Assembly: GCA_904066235.2 (NCBI GenBank)
Contig: CAJFCV020000004.1
Coordinates: 6,076,001 to 6,140,000 of the forward strand
Source of the DNA: Bursaphelenchus xylophilus
Lineage: Eukaryota > Nematoda > Chromadorea > Rhabditida > Aphelenchoididae
Direction: 5' to 3'
Length of the DNA: 64,000 bases
Shown: piece after piece, positions 1 to 12,259 of the stretch
How the letters are laid out: each line of letters opens with the position of its first letter
Position numbering within the stretch: position 1 is the first letter of the stretch
Position numbers and translations under genes: made by a program
The notes under the pieces: model-generated
Told to the model about the DNA's origin: nothing
Databases searched by the model: none
What the model saw: the letters and a program-made list of their open reading frames with translations, nothing else

Positions 1-1329
1 CTTTGATCATACTGATCTGGGCCTCCTCTTTCCTTATATTGAGTGATTACAATATCATATTCGGTATCTCCATACTTTCCGTTTAAGGTTCTTCTTTCTC
101 CATTCCCTTGTACAGGTAGGTTGCTTACTGGCGGATTACGGTAATCATAAGTTGGTATGTTACTCTGCGAGTAATGTTGAGTGTAATTATGGAATGGAAT
201 TCCATTGGACTCTTGATGTTGCTGCCAATTGCTATATGGGGCAGATCCTGATGGTGGTTGTTGAAAAGATGGGGATTTCTGGCAGGAGTCACAAGGCTCA
301 CCCCGAGGGATATTTTGATAAGGTTGACGCGGTTGTTGGTCCAGTCCTTCAGGTTGAGTCGAGTCCGGTTGATTCATCTGAGCCAATTGTTTTTGGTAGG
401 CATTCTGATTGTAATAATTCCGAAGTCGGTTCGAGAATCCATCTTGTTGATTTGGAGGTGAACTGGGTGTTGTGAATATATGGTTTTGATTGGAATATCC
501 AGATGTAGACGCAGCAGAATATTGAGGAGAAATGTGAGGATCAGGGGAATGAAAATAAGGAGGATGGGAAGATGGGGGAGGTGTAGGGGATGGGGATGGG
601 CGGGGATATGCCGTCAATCCGTCGTAAATGTCTATTACCATCTACAAAATATACATCTCGGTCCAACGATTACCTGAGTTTTGACACAATTCCCATTACA
701 ATTTGTGGTCGACATCTGTCTGAATCTGGGCGGTGACGTCACTTCTTGTTCTTGATGAGTTGTTCTGCTTTTTCGGATGATTTTCACCGGCTCCAGAACA
801 TCTTGTTTCTTTTTACAATTACATTCTTTTACATTTTCTCCACATGCGCATGTTTTGAGGACTGATGTGGTCTTCCGAATATGATACTGTAACGCAAGAT
901 ATTTAATGAATAATTTGCTTAAGATTAAATCAAAAAATTCATCCTCTACCTCATCCTCGTGTTTGGGGCAGAAATCGAATTCCTTATTTGATTCACACAT
1001 TATCTCCTGTTTGCGGATGCTCTTTTGGGATTTACATTTCTTTGCCGTGGGCATAAAAAGGAACCCATCCGCGCATTCTTGAAGTTTCCAAACACCCAGA
1101 TCATCTCTGACAATCTTTTTAACAACATTTATTCTTACCTCTCGGCAATTAGATCTTGTTTCACACATTCCAAATACTTTGATGGATCCCCGGCAGCCTT
1201 AGGCAGACTGGGCAATTGGCAGATATCTCCTAGTATAGCCTGCCAATACTTCCCTTTATAGTCATCACAGGCAACGTGATGGCAAAGAAGAAAAAAAATA
1301 AAAAAACAAAAATAAAAATGACCAGTCAT
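1..1329 (-). CDS. Secreted protein with Cys-containing N-terminal domain and Pro/Gln-rich tail (3' end outside window)
   Basis: Function not recognised. The start at 1329 gives a signal peptide (hydrophobic FYFCFFIFFLLC, ending near VACDD). An in-frame upstream start codon would be non-ATG. Exons read as 1329-1139, then (after a 32 nt intron) about 1106 down to 674, with a probable further 63 nt intron inside it around 890-950, then 641 to the window edge. The first part has spaced cysteines (DICQLP, LECVKQ, LQECADGF, KKCK) like small secreted nematode domains. A CACGENVKECNCKK cluster follows. The last exon is dominated by Pro, Ser, Gln, Asn and Tyr (YPRPSPSPTPPPSS at its start), suggesting an extracellular-matrix or cuticle-associated low-complexity tail. 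The reading frame is still open at base 1. Exon structure is likely, the role is inference. Confidence 0.6.
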
Positions 1330-2075
1330 AATTTGGACAGACTCCAGTGCAGGAAGAGAAAACAAGCACGGAACACTTTTAAAGCACTTAAATTAATATA
1401 AAAAGCAGATTAAGTGAAAGACAGGAATTATTTGAAGAGTGGACATCGGGGGATGCGTAAAGGGCAGTAGGAAAAACTTAATTCTATTGTAAGGAGTCAA
1501 GCCGCTTAACTTTTTTATGAATTACCTTTTGTTTGAGGTTAATAAAGGAGATAGAGATGATGATATTAGATGCCATAAAATCAAATTATATTTTCTAAAC
1601 GCTTAGTTGTATTTACATTGCATAAATGTATTATTTACTTAAACCAAATGTTTTTACAATATTCTGTGCAAGTTTCCTTATCAAGTTTCGCAAACCTGAC
1701 GTAAATGGTCTGATTTGACCCACACCATCTCAGCAAGGGTACACTTTTCGTATCAAACGAATTTCCAAAGAACCTTGAAATGGCGAAAATCGGGGTTTAT
1801 GATAAAGAATACATGATATTCGAATCGATCTTTGCATTAGTCTTACCACAGGTCTTATATAACTTAATATTTAATCGAATAATTAATTATATGTTTACAA
1901 TACGCATTAAGCCCGTTATGTTCAGCTACGTTGATATGTTTGCACTTTCGTCATCACTCGTTTTTCTTGTTATAAAAATTGGACACGCGATATCTGAGGA
2001 CCCCAGTCCCCTTGCCCAGCAGGTAATCTAATCGGATGTTCAATCTGAAAGCCATGTTATGCAATAAAAAAGGAC
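1330..2075. other. Intergenic, 746 bp
   Basis: Promoter side of the secreted-protein gene and 3' side of the desaturase gene. It is AT-rich and I see no convincing exon. The open frame at 1780-2031 (+) has no splice or family support. Confidence 0.5.
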
Positions 2076-3291
2076 TCACTTAAGGAAGTCATATAATGTG
2101 TAGAAGTTGTTCTCTTTCTTGTAAACTCCCGGATAATTCTCAAAAACTCCTTGAATAGCTTTGGTGGCTTCCATTAAATGATAATGGGGGATCTTGGTGA
2201 AGAACATGTGGTGGGCAACATGACCTGAACAATGATTACACATAACGTCAGCTCTTACCATCAGTAATGTGATGCATCAACGTATCAATTCCAAGGCCGT
2301 ACGTCCTGTCGATTGTCTGAGTCTGCCCTCGAACAAAGTTCCACTCAGAATCTTCATAAATTTCAATTTCATCATCTTGGTGTTGTAGATAAGTAATCAT
2401 AATAATCCAGAGACCTTGGAATAACAGGGGAATGTAATAATATTTAATGAAATTGTAAAGACTGAAGTTGCAGAGAGATAAGCCGATGTATCCACAGACA
2501 AAACAAGCAGCCACACTGATCACACATTTGATCCGGTCTTCAGTGGTCTTAAAGAGTTTGGAATAAGGCCAATAGTGCGAGCCATCGGGGAGTCCAATAA
2601 TTGTGTAGATGGGATTCCATCTAAAAGTGTTTTATTCTATGTTGCATCCAATTACCTGATGAATCCAGAAAGAGGAAACGCCGCAAAGTTCTGGAGCCAC
2701 CAACTCTTGCTGAGATGTTCCTCTTCCGTGACCCAGGGATGTCCTCGATCTTTCTCCAGATGAGCCGTATATTGATGATGCTGTCTGTGAGATTTCTGCC
2801 AAGGCCAATAGGGCACCAAAAGAATAGCATGAGCAATATGCCCAACGAGATCATTCAGCCAGGTGTACTCCGAATATGTACTGTGGCCACAATCATGACC
2901 AATAACGAATAAAGATGACAAAAACATACCCATTACGTAATACCTATAAGAACAGGTCTAAGAATGAAAGCAGACATTTACCAAAACAAGAGGCCTATCC
3001 ATCCACCGTACTGCTCTACATAAGGGACGATGTAATACAAGCCAGCAAGAACAGAGAGATCCCAAACCAAGTAGAAGGTCGACTTCTTCCAGTCCTTCTC
3101 AAAACATTCTTCTGGGATGGCATTTCTGAGTTCTTGAAGAGATGGCAACTTCTTTCTCTCATCCTAAACATTTGATTAGTCAGGCCAAATTTAATACACA
3201 AGATATAACGATATAACCTTACAGTAGGCTTGACGGCTTCTTGAGGTACAGTAATCTCGTCGCCTAGCTGACTGGGGGATGCAGCCACCAT
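2076..3291 (-). CDS. Omega-3/delta-12 fatty acid desaturase, FAT-1/FAT-2 family
   Basis: Membrane di-iron desaturase that inserts double bonds into C18-C20 acyl chains in the endoplasmic reticulum; nematodes use FAT-2 (delta-12) and FAT-1 (omega-3) to make polyunsaturated fatty acids de novo. Five exons join in frame: 3291-3223, 3163-2982, 2943-2656, 2620-2259 and 2224-2076, giving 349 residues, close to the usual 370-400. All three histidine boxes are present: HDCGH, HRQHH and HVAHH. The last is split by the final intron (DG|HVAHH). The context GHIAHA and [14 protein letters not shown] is characteristic of this family. Hydrophobic segments flank the boxes. The frame is intact. Sequence alone does not let me decide between omega-3 and delta-12 specificity. 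Confidence 0.93.
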
Positions 3292-3749
3292 ATCCTTATT
3301 GTATTATTCGTTTCAGTGAGAACGATAAAACTCGGTCGGCCTTTTTAAAGGACGGGATGGCGTGACTGAACTCCCCTGTAATGCCTGCTGATCGGACTTT
3401 GTTCGCCCCTTGTCTACGTTCCTCCCCTTCACACCCTCTTTCCGTTCTTCGATTTGTTTCGATTTTTCTCATTTGCATTACCTGCATCTATGTAAAATAC
3501 CATCTGATAGTCGTGTAATGCTCGCCATATAACATTTTTATGGATCTTCACGTGCGCGGGCGTCAGCCATTGAGAATCGGGTCCTTTTAAGTTTACACTG
3601 ATAAGATACGGTCTCAGCTGAGAGGAAAAGAGCAGACAGAAAATGGACAACGAATATTTTGCTGCCATCTGGGAGGTCGACACAGACCGGCCGTTAGATG
3701 ATGGTCTTATTCTTGTTTTGCAAGTGGCTCCACTTAAATTAATCTTATT

Positions 3750-3923
3750 AGTAGGGTTGTTAAGTGGTCAACTTGGCATGTCAGTCATGTTGTCAAATTG
3801 TCGTCATTTTCGTCATGTCAAGTTGTTCTCTCATTTTAATTGTCAAATTGAACCATTTTTGAAAAAAAAAATTCTAAAATTTGACGTGAGGTTAAAAAAA
3901 TCCGTCAAATTAACAACCCTTCT
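3750..3923. repeat. Short element with 14 bp terminal inverted repeats (MITE-like)
   Basis: The left end AGTAGGGTTGTTAA (3750-3763) is repeated in inverted orientation as TTAACAACCCTTCT (3910-3923), with one mismatch. CTTATT occurs next to both ends and may be a target duplication. The inside is rich in GTCA/TGTC motifs and has no coding capacity. Confidence 0.5.
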
Positions 3924-4017
3924 TATTTGCAAAACGCGAATGTTTCAAAATAATCCTTTATATTCATTCACACAAGGTAGGTCTTTGAGATCTTGGCGAG
4001 GAAAAGAAAAATTATAT

Positions 4018-4059
4018 AGTTCGTTGCAACGAACTCGCGGTACACAACGCGTTGTGTAC
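4018..4059. promoter_or_regulatory. Two adjacent perfect palindromes upstream of the Cys-rich gene
   Basis: GTTCGTTGCAACGAAC (16 bp, 4018-4033) and GTACACAACGCGTTGTGTAC (20 bp, 4040-4059) are both perfectly self-complementary and lie only 6 bp apart, about 420 bp upstream of the ATG at 4481. They could be sites for dimeric DNA-binding proteins or part of a repeat. The role is inference. Confidence 0.3.
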
Positions 4060-4480
4060 TTTGTACAGTACCCGGATATTTTTACACTATCAGAACTGAT
4101 TGGCATGCAATTTCTTAAAATATTTTCTTTTCCCGTGTAGTCTAGCAGCAAACAAAAATAATTGATTATTTTAAATCAATGAAACATTACATTGCATGCA
4201 GTGAAGAACAATAGTTTGAAGAGTTTTGTAATTCATTGGGTTCGTTCCCCTTAAAAAAACTTTCTTTCTGAAACAATTGTAAGGCATAAACCCCACAATT
4301 CCATTCTCCTGATTACCGTATTTTTGTAGGCTATCCCTTTTCAATCGTTCATTATATCCGTTGTCATTACGAAAGGATCTCTTTTTGTAAACCTCCAAGT
4401 ATTTTTTATGAGACATCTGGCCAAATACAAACAATAATTGATCCGAATTGTCCTCATTTTTATCTTTTTATTCTTCCTCG

Positions 4481-6306
4481 ATGACGTTGCGATTATGCAT
4501 TTCATTGAGTTTATTGTTCGCAGTTGTATCAGGTAGTAACTCTACTGCTTTTGTTTGTGGTATTCCTCCAAACGAGTACTATTCGAGTACACGTGAGTCT
4601 CCGATGATCTTACAATTAATATTATCCTTGAAGCATGCCTCCAGCCTCGCATCCGAATTGGGGTATGTCCTCAGGACACAATCAAGATAGCCGATTGTAA
4701 TGGAAATAGGGTTTTCTGTAGTGGCTTTAACGCCAATAGAGTCCAGATTCCTGGGATCTGCTATAACGGGGCTTGTTGCGCCAATCAGAACTCCCAATCT
4801 TGCATCAATAACCAGGGGATGACTACTCCTTTAATTTGTTCTTCCAATTGCCCTCAATTGGCCCCTTGTGATCGAGTATCTGGGTATTGTTGTATGCACA
4901 GATCAAGGATTAATGGGATGTGTCCGGACGACTCAATCAATGCTGGTTTGTGCACTTATCCCAACTCGGTTTGTTATGTAAATGGAGCTCAAGGAAGATG
5001 TTCAGCAAATTATGTTTGTTGTGTCCAAGCCCAACAACAACAATGCCCGTCAGGATCTCGGCCATCAGGGATCCAGTGTCAATTCAATCAGCAATCTTGT
5101 AATGCCAATGGCCTCAGGGGAATATGCCAATCAGGGCAATGTTGTGTCTTCAGTCAGGATCCTCAACAATGTTCTGGTGGGGGTACTGTAGTCGGAAATG
5201 GTTACTGTAATGGAGACAATTCTTGTCGGCAGTATTCCCCGCAGGCGTATTGTGATTTATCAATTGGGAGATGTTGTGTTTTCACAAATCAGCAATGCCA
5301 GAACGGAGAAATTGCACAGGGAAGTTGTAGTATGTCAGGGAATATATGTCAGACAAATGGAGGCCAGGGAACTTGTAGAAATGGGATCTGTTGTGTCTAT
5401 AGATGTGCAACCAGCCAGTCTACATTCAACGGCCAATTATGTTCTACCCAAAGTCAATGCAGGGTCAATTCTTTTACTGATATTGCTGTCTGTGAGAACG
5501 GTCATTGTTGTATTGGCCAAGGGAATCAGCCCAACCAATGTCCTTATGGGACTTCTATTAATTATAATCTAAGATGTTCTACTGATAATGATTGTGTCTA
5601 CAACAATCGGAATGGGAGATGCGTTAATAATTACTGTTGTGTAAGCCAAGGATCCAATGGAGAAGACGTCTGCAGAGGATATGGAATGGCTTATACTGGA
5701 TTCAATTGTGTTGGGAATACTCAGATCTGTGCAAGTCAAACGCAAACAACAGCAATCTGCCGGGATGGATACTGCTGTTCACAAGGAGGAGGGACCAATC
5801 CGGGAACGGGGCTTGGTAAGTTGTCTCTTCCCATTATTAACAATCTTTAGGGATTTGTTATAATGGAGAACAGTCATCCAAATTATGCAGATATAGAAAT
5901 GATTGTGGGAATGGCCAGTTATGTGTAAACGGAGTTTGTTGTCGTCATACGGGGAATGAATGGAAATGTAAGCACTACTGACTACTTAATGCTTACTTTA
6001 CATAAATTTATAAGTAATCTCTTTACAGTTGCTTGTGGTGGTATCACCGCTGTTGCCAGCTGTACTCAGCAAGGTAGTTGTGCCAGCCAGATGTCCTGCA
6101 CATCTTCCAATTACTGCTGCGAATGTCCTTATGGCCAATCTAGTGGATCTTGCAAGCATGGCTGTCCCATCGGGTACTCCTGTGCCCAGAATGGATACTG
6201 CTGTCCGTCTTGTCAGAATGGCCGAGAGCCCGTTGGATCTTGTTTCGAAGGACGGTGTGGCGCCCAGTACAGATGTCGTCCGGGTAACATCTGTTGTCCA
6301 TCCTGA
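4481..6306 (+). CDS. Secreted cysteine-rich repeat protein (EB-module/lustrin-type CC repeats)
   Basis: Four exons: 4481-4592, 4634-5815, 5851-5967 and 6029-6306. The ATG at 4481 begins a signal peptide (MTLRLCISLSLLFAVVSG). The mature protein is almost entirely tandem modules of about 40 residues with the pattern C-x-n-G-x-C-x-n-C-x-n-C-x-G-x-CC; NGACC, SGYCC-like, SGQCC, IGRCC, NGICC, NGHCC, NNYCC, DGYCC, NGVCC, SNYCC, NGYCC and GNICC can be picked out. Such modules occur in large nematode secreted or cuticle proteins and are stabilised by disulphides. There is no transmembrane segment or catalytic motif. It ends 95 bp from the convergent RING gene. The module type is clear, the biological role unknown. 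Confidence 0.85.
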
Positions 6307-6400
6307 TCTCCTGATTCCAATTTCCGGTTCACAATTTATAAAATTTTATTTTTCTCCCAATGTTTCTGATGCCAAAATCGCACAAAAAACATTTATTTTA

Positions 6401-8357
6401 CTATAACACCTTAGGTCCCAAACAATTCAGCCATTGTTTGAGGCCTCTGCATTTATCTCCATTCGGATATCTCTTACTCTTAACGCAGATGTTCATCAGC
6501 TTCTGGATTCGACGGCATTCCAGGAGACATTGTTCGGCAAACTGAACAGTAAATTATATTAAAAGAAGGCTGAGGTGGGATACATTAAAGGTTAAGAAAA
6601 GACTGACCTTGATCTTGTTGATCAATGCCTTGTCCGATTTATGGGAATTGAGGACAACCCGAGATCTGGCCGTCTCGATTGTACACAAAGTGATAGTTCC
6701 GGAATCACAAACATCTGCGAATAACTGGCAGAGAAAGGAGAGATCGGACACGAAATCCACTCTCCACTCGTCGTAACTCGTCCATCGCTGAAACAGAAAT
6801 AGGTTTTACTCAAAAACATATTAATTTTTAAATTTTTGAACCGTTGCAGGCGAAGGCTCCCTTTTTTTGCAGATGTCACACCTTATCTTTTTTTTAAATG
6901 AGAGGGAGTGTTCGAAAAGTGGGAGTGTTCGGAAAAAGTTCGGACTCAACCTTTTGAAAGCAGCCTTACCACGTTGGAGATCTCCATTATCTTTCCAAAC
7001 GTCTCAGTAGCCAGTCTCCACGATTCCATTCGATTCTTGTCTTGAACCATTCCCCGAGGAAATAATTTATTCAAAAACACCAAAGTTTTGAATGTCAGGT
7101 CTTCGAGTAATACGAAGATTTCATTGTTGATCTGATTGTTCAGAGCTTTATGCATAATTCTGACACAATTATACAAAATCTCGAACCTTGTTTCCTTCTG
7201 AATGTTATCAGAATATAACAAGACGAGATATTGCCTCAGGTCTTCCATTTCTTCGGATTTAACCAACGCAGTCATCAAATCCATCGATGATAAGACTAGT
7301 TTTTGCTCAAATTGGATATTCATTTCTTCAGAATTAGAAGAAATTTTCTAAAATACGATTATTAAATATATTATTATCGGACTTACATTAAAAACATTGG
7401 CCATTTTTTGTAGATTGATGGCTAATTCCATCTGATTTCGATGGATCGCTGTCAATTCTGCCGGTGATAATGGATACTCTTGTTCCAGCCTTGCCATATT
7501 CTTCTTGATTACTGTATTCATCTGACCTTTTACACTCTTAAACCCGTTTTTCATTTTATCTTTTCCTTACATCTCTGAGTATCTCCAATTTTTGTAGATT
7601 CCCATTATTTTCGTTGAGATTCTTGGCTCTCTGCTTGAAATCCTTGTCCAAATAATCGGTATGCTTCTGAATAACGGCTGTTTGTTTCATTACATCCTGA
7701 TGATTCCTCTCCAATTGTTCAATTTGAACAAGTCTATGGCCATTATGACTGTTCACACAGCATTCCAAGCACACCAACCTCTGAAAGAGATCCCATTTTG
7801 TTATGTTATCTTACCAAAGTCTTGGCTGTTTCATGACAGTCCTTGCAGAACCTGCATATGACGGATCTCTCAACCTTATTTATGCTTCTTCTACAATCAA
7901 AACAAGCCTCAGTCATCTTATTCTTGGATCCCTGACATCTTTTTAGCTTCCTTTTCCTCTCTTTATTTGCCAAGGATGAACTGGAATGGTCCGGAACATG
8001 GATTACTGTAACATTCTGGGTATATCTGAAGTTCTCCAGCACTTCTAAAAGATGACATAATTCGTATCTTTGATCTGTTTACTCACTGCAGAGGTCATAA
8101 TTAGTCGGAGCATTCATGGCGAGCTTGGCATCACACAGTTGACGACACTTGGGACACTTGATGGTGTCAAGGAGATAATACTAAGGCAATATGGTCGTTT
8201 ATCTCCCCATTACATCACTTACTTCACTATGCAAACACAAGGAAAATAAACAATTCTCGCAGAAATTGTGGCCACAAGGAATGATCTTGGGAGGTCGGCA
8301 TTGCGAATCGAAGGCCTCCAGGCAGATCTCACAGCTGATCAGATCTCCAGAATCCAT
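6401..8357 (-). CDS. RING and B-box protein of the TRIM/RBCC type, probable E3 ubiquitin ligase
   Basis: The start at 8357 (MDSGDLISCEIC) sits just after a 3' splice-like TTTGTTCAG, suggesting trans-splicing or a 5' UTR intron. The RING finger uses CEIC...CGHNFCENC and, after an intron, CPKC. A second Cys/His-rich region (CFDC...CRFC...CHE...CLECC...HNGH) behaves like a B-box, followed by a helical region rich in Leu, Gln, Glu and Lys (about 7780-7390) that could be a coiled coil. The C-terminal half, read through exons near 7345-6970, 6790-6612 and 6545-6401, matches no domain I recognise. No NHL, SPRY or filamin repeat is evident. It is convergent with the Cys-rich gene. Ubiquitin-ligase function is inferred from the RING. 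Confidence 0.8.
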
Positions 8358-9785
8358 TAAAGGGCTTGCTTGGTCTGAACAAACATTCAAAAACATATAT
8401 TACATACAAAGACTCAGCTGGAGATTAAATGCAACGAAAAAAGATGTTCAAATTAAATATGCAAATGGAGCTGAGAAGAATAAAATTCCCGGTCACTTGA
8501 TTGCCAAGAAAGGGATCGAGTTGCCTCGAAACGGAACTTAATAAACAGATCGAGAGCCAATTAATCTAATCCCACCCACTTGTTTATGCTAATTCTATTC
8601 CGAGGTCACAAAATTATTGCGCAATTCCTGATGGGAACAGGTTTAGGGTACTGTAAATTAAAGGGACCAGTGTGTAGCCTCAAGCAATTATATAAGGGCC
8701 ATAAAAAGTTGTACTTTCAATAAAAAAATAATCGCGAGTTACGGTAGGAAACAAAATATAATAAGAGAAAATGGGTGCATCAATTAAACGATGGCTTCAA
8801 ATAAGAGCGATCCGGCATGAAAAGTTTGGCCAAACAGAAATGAGAGAATCAAGTGCGCCGATCCAACGCCGGCTGAAACGCCGCCCCGACCCCATAAATT
8901 TGGCCAGTTAATCCGTCCGAAGATTGCGTGCCATAACAACCATAGAAAGAGATCGATTTCAAGAAAAATAAAACGACCGAATCCCTTTTAAGTGCCGCTT
9001 TGTGAGCTTCCGAGGACCGTATTACCTGGGAAGAGGTGTTTTAGACGACAACCGGTCGTGGGACGGGTCACAACAGCGGCGACTTGGTGCCCGAGGAGAC
9101 GATCCACGCCTCAACAATTGATCTGATTAATTTAATCCGGACTTTGCGCAATTAATGGAGAAAGAACAGTGGAGAATCCGAGCTTCTGAACAGCGGAAGC
9201 AGTCATGCATCAGCCGAGGATGGGTTTGTGAATAGCGAATAGTAATTGGTTTACCACAATAACCTCCAATAAAGATAACCCCGACCTATTTCTCTCAGGT
9301 CTTACAATAAGATAACCGAGACAATAACCCGTCTTCTGCCACTGTTGAACTTGCCATTATCTATGTAATCCCGTTTATATTTCCGTCAGCGGCCTTCCTT
9401 TATGTCCCCAACCGAATGAAAACATTATGCAACATATCCGCTGACCCCGTGGAGGACGCGGCGAGTCCCCGGTCTCCCCTTGACATGCCGAGACAGCCCT
9501 GTCATTCGAAAGAAACGAATGCTAATCGGCCAGAATTTGAATTACTCGAGAAAGCGACAATTAAAGACGATTAATCTGCGCGACTTTCGTCTTATCCCAA
9601 CGTCGCCTTACAGCTGTTTCGCAACAAACTAACTCCGAATTTCAAAAACGGCTTCTTTTTTTGAATCCCCTTGATCATTAACTCAGGGAAACCGCAGGTG
9701 TTCTCAGAGACTGATGACATCTCTGAGGAAGGAAAGCTGGTTTATTCCATTAAATTTAAACAATAAAAGTCTGAATCGTATCAAG
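8358..9785. other. Intergenic, 1.4 kb
   Basis: Upstream of the RING gene and downstream of testin, both on the minus strand. I see no exon with splice support and no RNA gene I recognise. Confidence 0.5.
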
Positions 9786-11652
9786 TTAAGCGATCTTCTC
9801 GAACTCTCTTTTACACAAATCCGAGCAGAAGATGTTGTTGTTCTTGAACAGGAACTTGGTTTCCAGGTACTTCGCACATTTCCGACATCTGTAAATCAAA
9901 CATATTGCAACGCGTTGAATTTTGAAAATAAAATTTGGATTTTAACTAAATTTTTCTTATTTCTTTATCTCACCTAAAGCATTTGGGATGTTTGTGCCAA
10001 TACAATTCTTTGTGAACCACGAACGCCTCAGGCGCTGCTATCTTCTGTCCGCACCCAAAGCAGATCTAAGTAATATTATTTTATGATTTTACGACCCCTC
10101 ACTTTGGCAAATTTGATGAGATAACAATCGAGGCAATAGAACATCTCGTTCTTGTTCACGTAATCTTCGTTAATGAAGCTCTTATCACACCCGAAGCAAC
10201 AGAAATGCTTCACATGCCAAGAGCGGTCTTCAGCCCGAGTATACTGCTTGTCCAAGATCAACTGTAAACTCATCTTATATATCAGCAATTATAATTATCT
10301 ACCTCATCACATCCAGCACATCGATCGTAAGTCTTCTCACAGTAATGTCGCCCACAAAGATACTTTCCATCCTTGTGGAAATACAATAAGTCGGCCAGAA
10401 GATCGTTGCATTCTTCACATTTGAAACAAGCCGGATGCCATATGTCCTGTAAAAAATAACCCTTTTTTTGTTTACCGACAGAACCAATGGAAAGTTGGTT
10501 TCTTGTCACTTACTTCTAACACAGAATGTTTATTGGAAGGTAATATTCCCACAGAATCGGGGGGAATAACTTGATTACAACGATGACAAGAGGCCACTTT
10601 CCCATGAGGAGTTGTAATTATTTGTCCTTGGTATCCCTTTTCTTGAAGACTATTTACATTTGAGCAGACAACTTGACCCATGGCCACATTCTAAAAATAC
10701 TTTGATTTTGTCTGATTTGTGCCTACATCTTGTGCCTTTTTCACAAATTTCTCCAACTCTTGTCTGATCGCTGGAGACTCCACTGATACTGCACTCTCGG
10801 GATAACAATCATATACAGGGAGCTGTAAATAGAGATGTTATTCAATATTCGAAGGAACATTTATACCTGATATTGTAGCCTCTGCCTCCTCTTCTGTCCC
10901 CCTTCGGTCCCTTTGATCGGCCGGTCCTTCTCATTTAAAGCGGCCAAGTATTTTTCGGCCAGGACTACATCTTCTGATGGAATCCATTCCAATTTTTCTT
11001 TTAAAAGTTTTACTCTTTCCGTGCTATTGACATTTCCTTTGTCCTTTTTCTCTCTAATTCTTCCATTCACGGCCGAAAACTTTTCTTCCTCAATCTGGAT
11101 TTTCCCTGGGTTTATATTCCTTCGGTTAATTATGTTACAGTAATCATGATCCGGGGGTAATTCAATGTTGTGCTCATCTGCCCGACAAGTGCATATTTTG
11201 CATCTCTTTCTGCAAGTGTTAATGGCTCTAATTAATGGTATTTACCTCCAGAAATGTAGATCTAATCCAGGGCAATCACAATTCAAACAACTGGCTCCAG
11301 CTCCGAGGTCATGGGACAAGATCAGCTGAGAGTTCGAGGGTTAGATCAATGAATAAATTACTTAAATTATCCTAGCAATGAGAATGCTTTTAGAAAACAT
11401 AATAATGTTCCAAATTCTATACGTCATCGGTTTTCAAATTCTTTTCCAATTCTGAGAAAGAGAAATGAATAAATTGTAATCAATCCCCGCAATAATAACA
11501 ATCAAAAATCCATCTGTCAACTTTAATTACTAAAGCAGTCGATAATATTGTTACACCCGGAGGATCAAGTGCTCAAGGCGGATCACTGTTTTGCTTACCT
11601 TGGGCTTCTCTTCGAGTAGATTGAAGTACGGTTTTTGTTCAGTCGCCGTCAT
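9786..11652 (-). CDS. tes-1: Testin (PET + three LIM domains)
   Basis: Focal-adhesion and actin-associated scaffold. A short first exon at 11652-11599 (MTATEQKPYFNLLEEKPK) is followed by the testin-specific N-terminal Cys-rich motif (SHDLGAGASCLNC...LHFW) from 11325. The PET domain lies around 11010-10730 (LEWIPSEDVVLAEKYL, GGQKRRQRLQYQLP, LEKFVKKAQD). Three LIM domains follow: LIM1 (CHRCNQVI...WHPACFKCEEC...CGRHYCE), LIM2 (CAGCDE...WHVKHFCCFGC...FYCLDCY) and LIM3 (CFGCGQKI...HPKCFRCRKC...FCSDLC). Zinc-binding Cys/His pairs appear intact. All joins keep frame across eight short introns. The order Cys-rich/PET/LIM1-3 separates testin from prickle. It ends EFEKIA. Confidence 0.92.
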
Positions 11653-12259
11653 CGGACTGGAATCAGGGTCTTCGGAAGGACGGAGGCTTCGATGTGCGAC
11701 AGAACCGGTGTTATAATCTGCTCGCTTAATACTTCGGCATCAGAAAAAGGCGAGAATGATCGAGGCCGCACCTTTTTCGGGCGCGTCTTATCCGGCGAAT
11801 CAATATCAGATGAGGCTGCGGGAGGAACGTCGGACACTCGGAGCCCCGCCACTTTCTCTTTGTGACCGGCCCGGGCTTTAAACGTCTCGCTCCCCTTGCA
11901 TGCACCCGTCCTTGTTTAGAAAAAAATTATTTCAAATGGAACAAGAAACCGGCCATAAAACGTAACTTTTAATTATCTGGCAGTCCAGTAATGAGGCAAT
12001 CACAATTATATTCATGATAAGTTTAGTTAGAAAACAGATATAAGTGATAAGGCAACAACAAATAACGTCGGGCAATGTCTTCTTTATTCATGACATCTTC
12101 CGTTACATTCTGGATAAAATTCTACGATTGTACTCTATTCTTTTCCTCGGTCCTTATCCTTCCCATCTGGAATCTTTCGATCATTTTAAGTACAGAAAAG
12201 AAGTCATCGAGATCGGAAGGACAGTGACGAATCTAGATGTAGGTGTGGAACCTGCCTAT
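11653..12259. other. Intergenic, 607 bp
   Basis: Between the testin start and the 3' end of the nuclear receptor gene. Open frames at 11635-11865 on both strands overlap the testin 5' region and have no family support. Nothing else seen. Confidence 0.45.

Larger units (their letters stand above)
3292..4480. other. Divergent intergenic region, 1.2 kb
   Basis: Shared upstream region of the desaturase gene (-) and the Cys-rich gene (+). It holds a small terminal-inverted-repeat element (3750-3923) and two perfect palindromes (4018-4033 and 4040-4059), listed separately. No supported exon. Confidence 0.5.
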
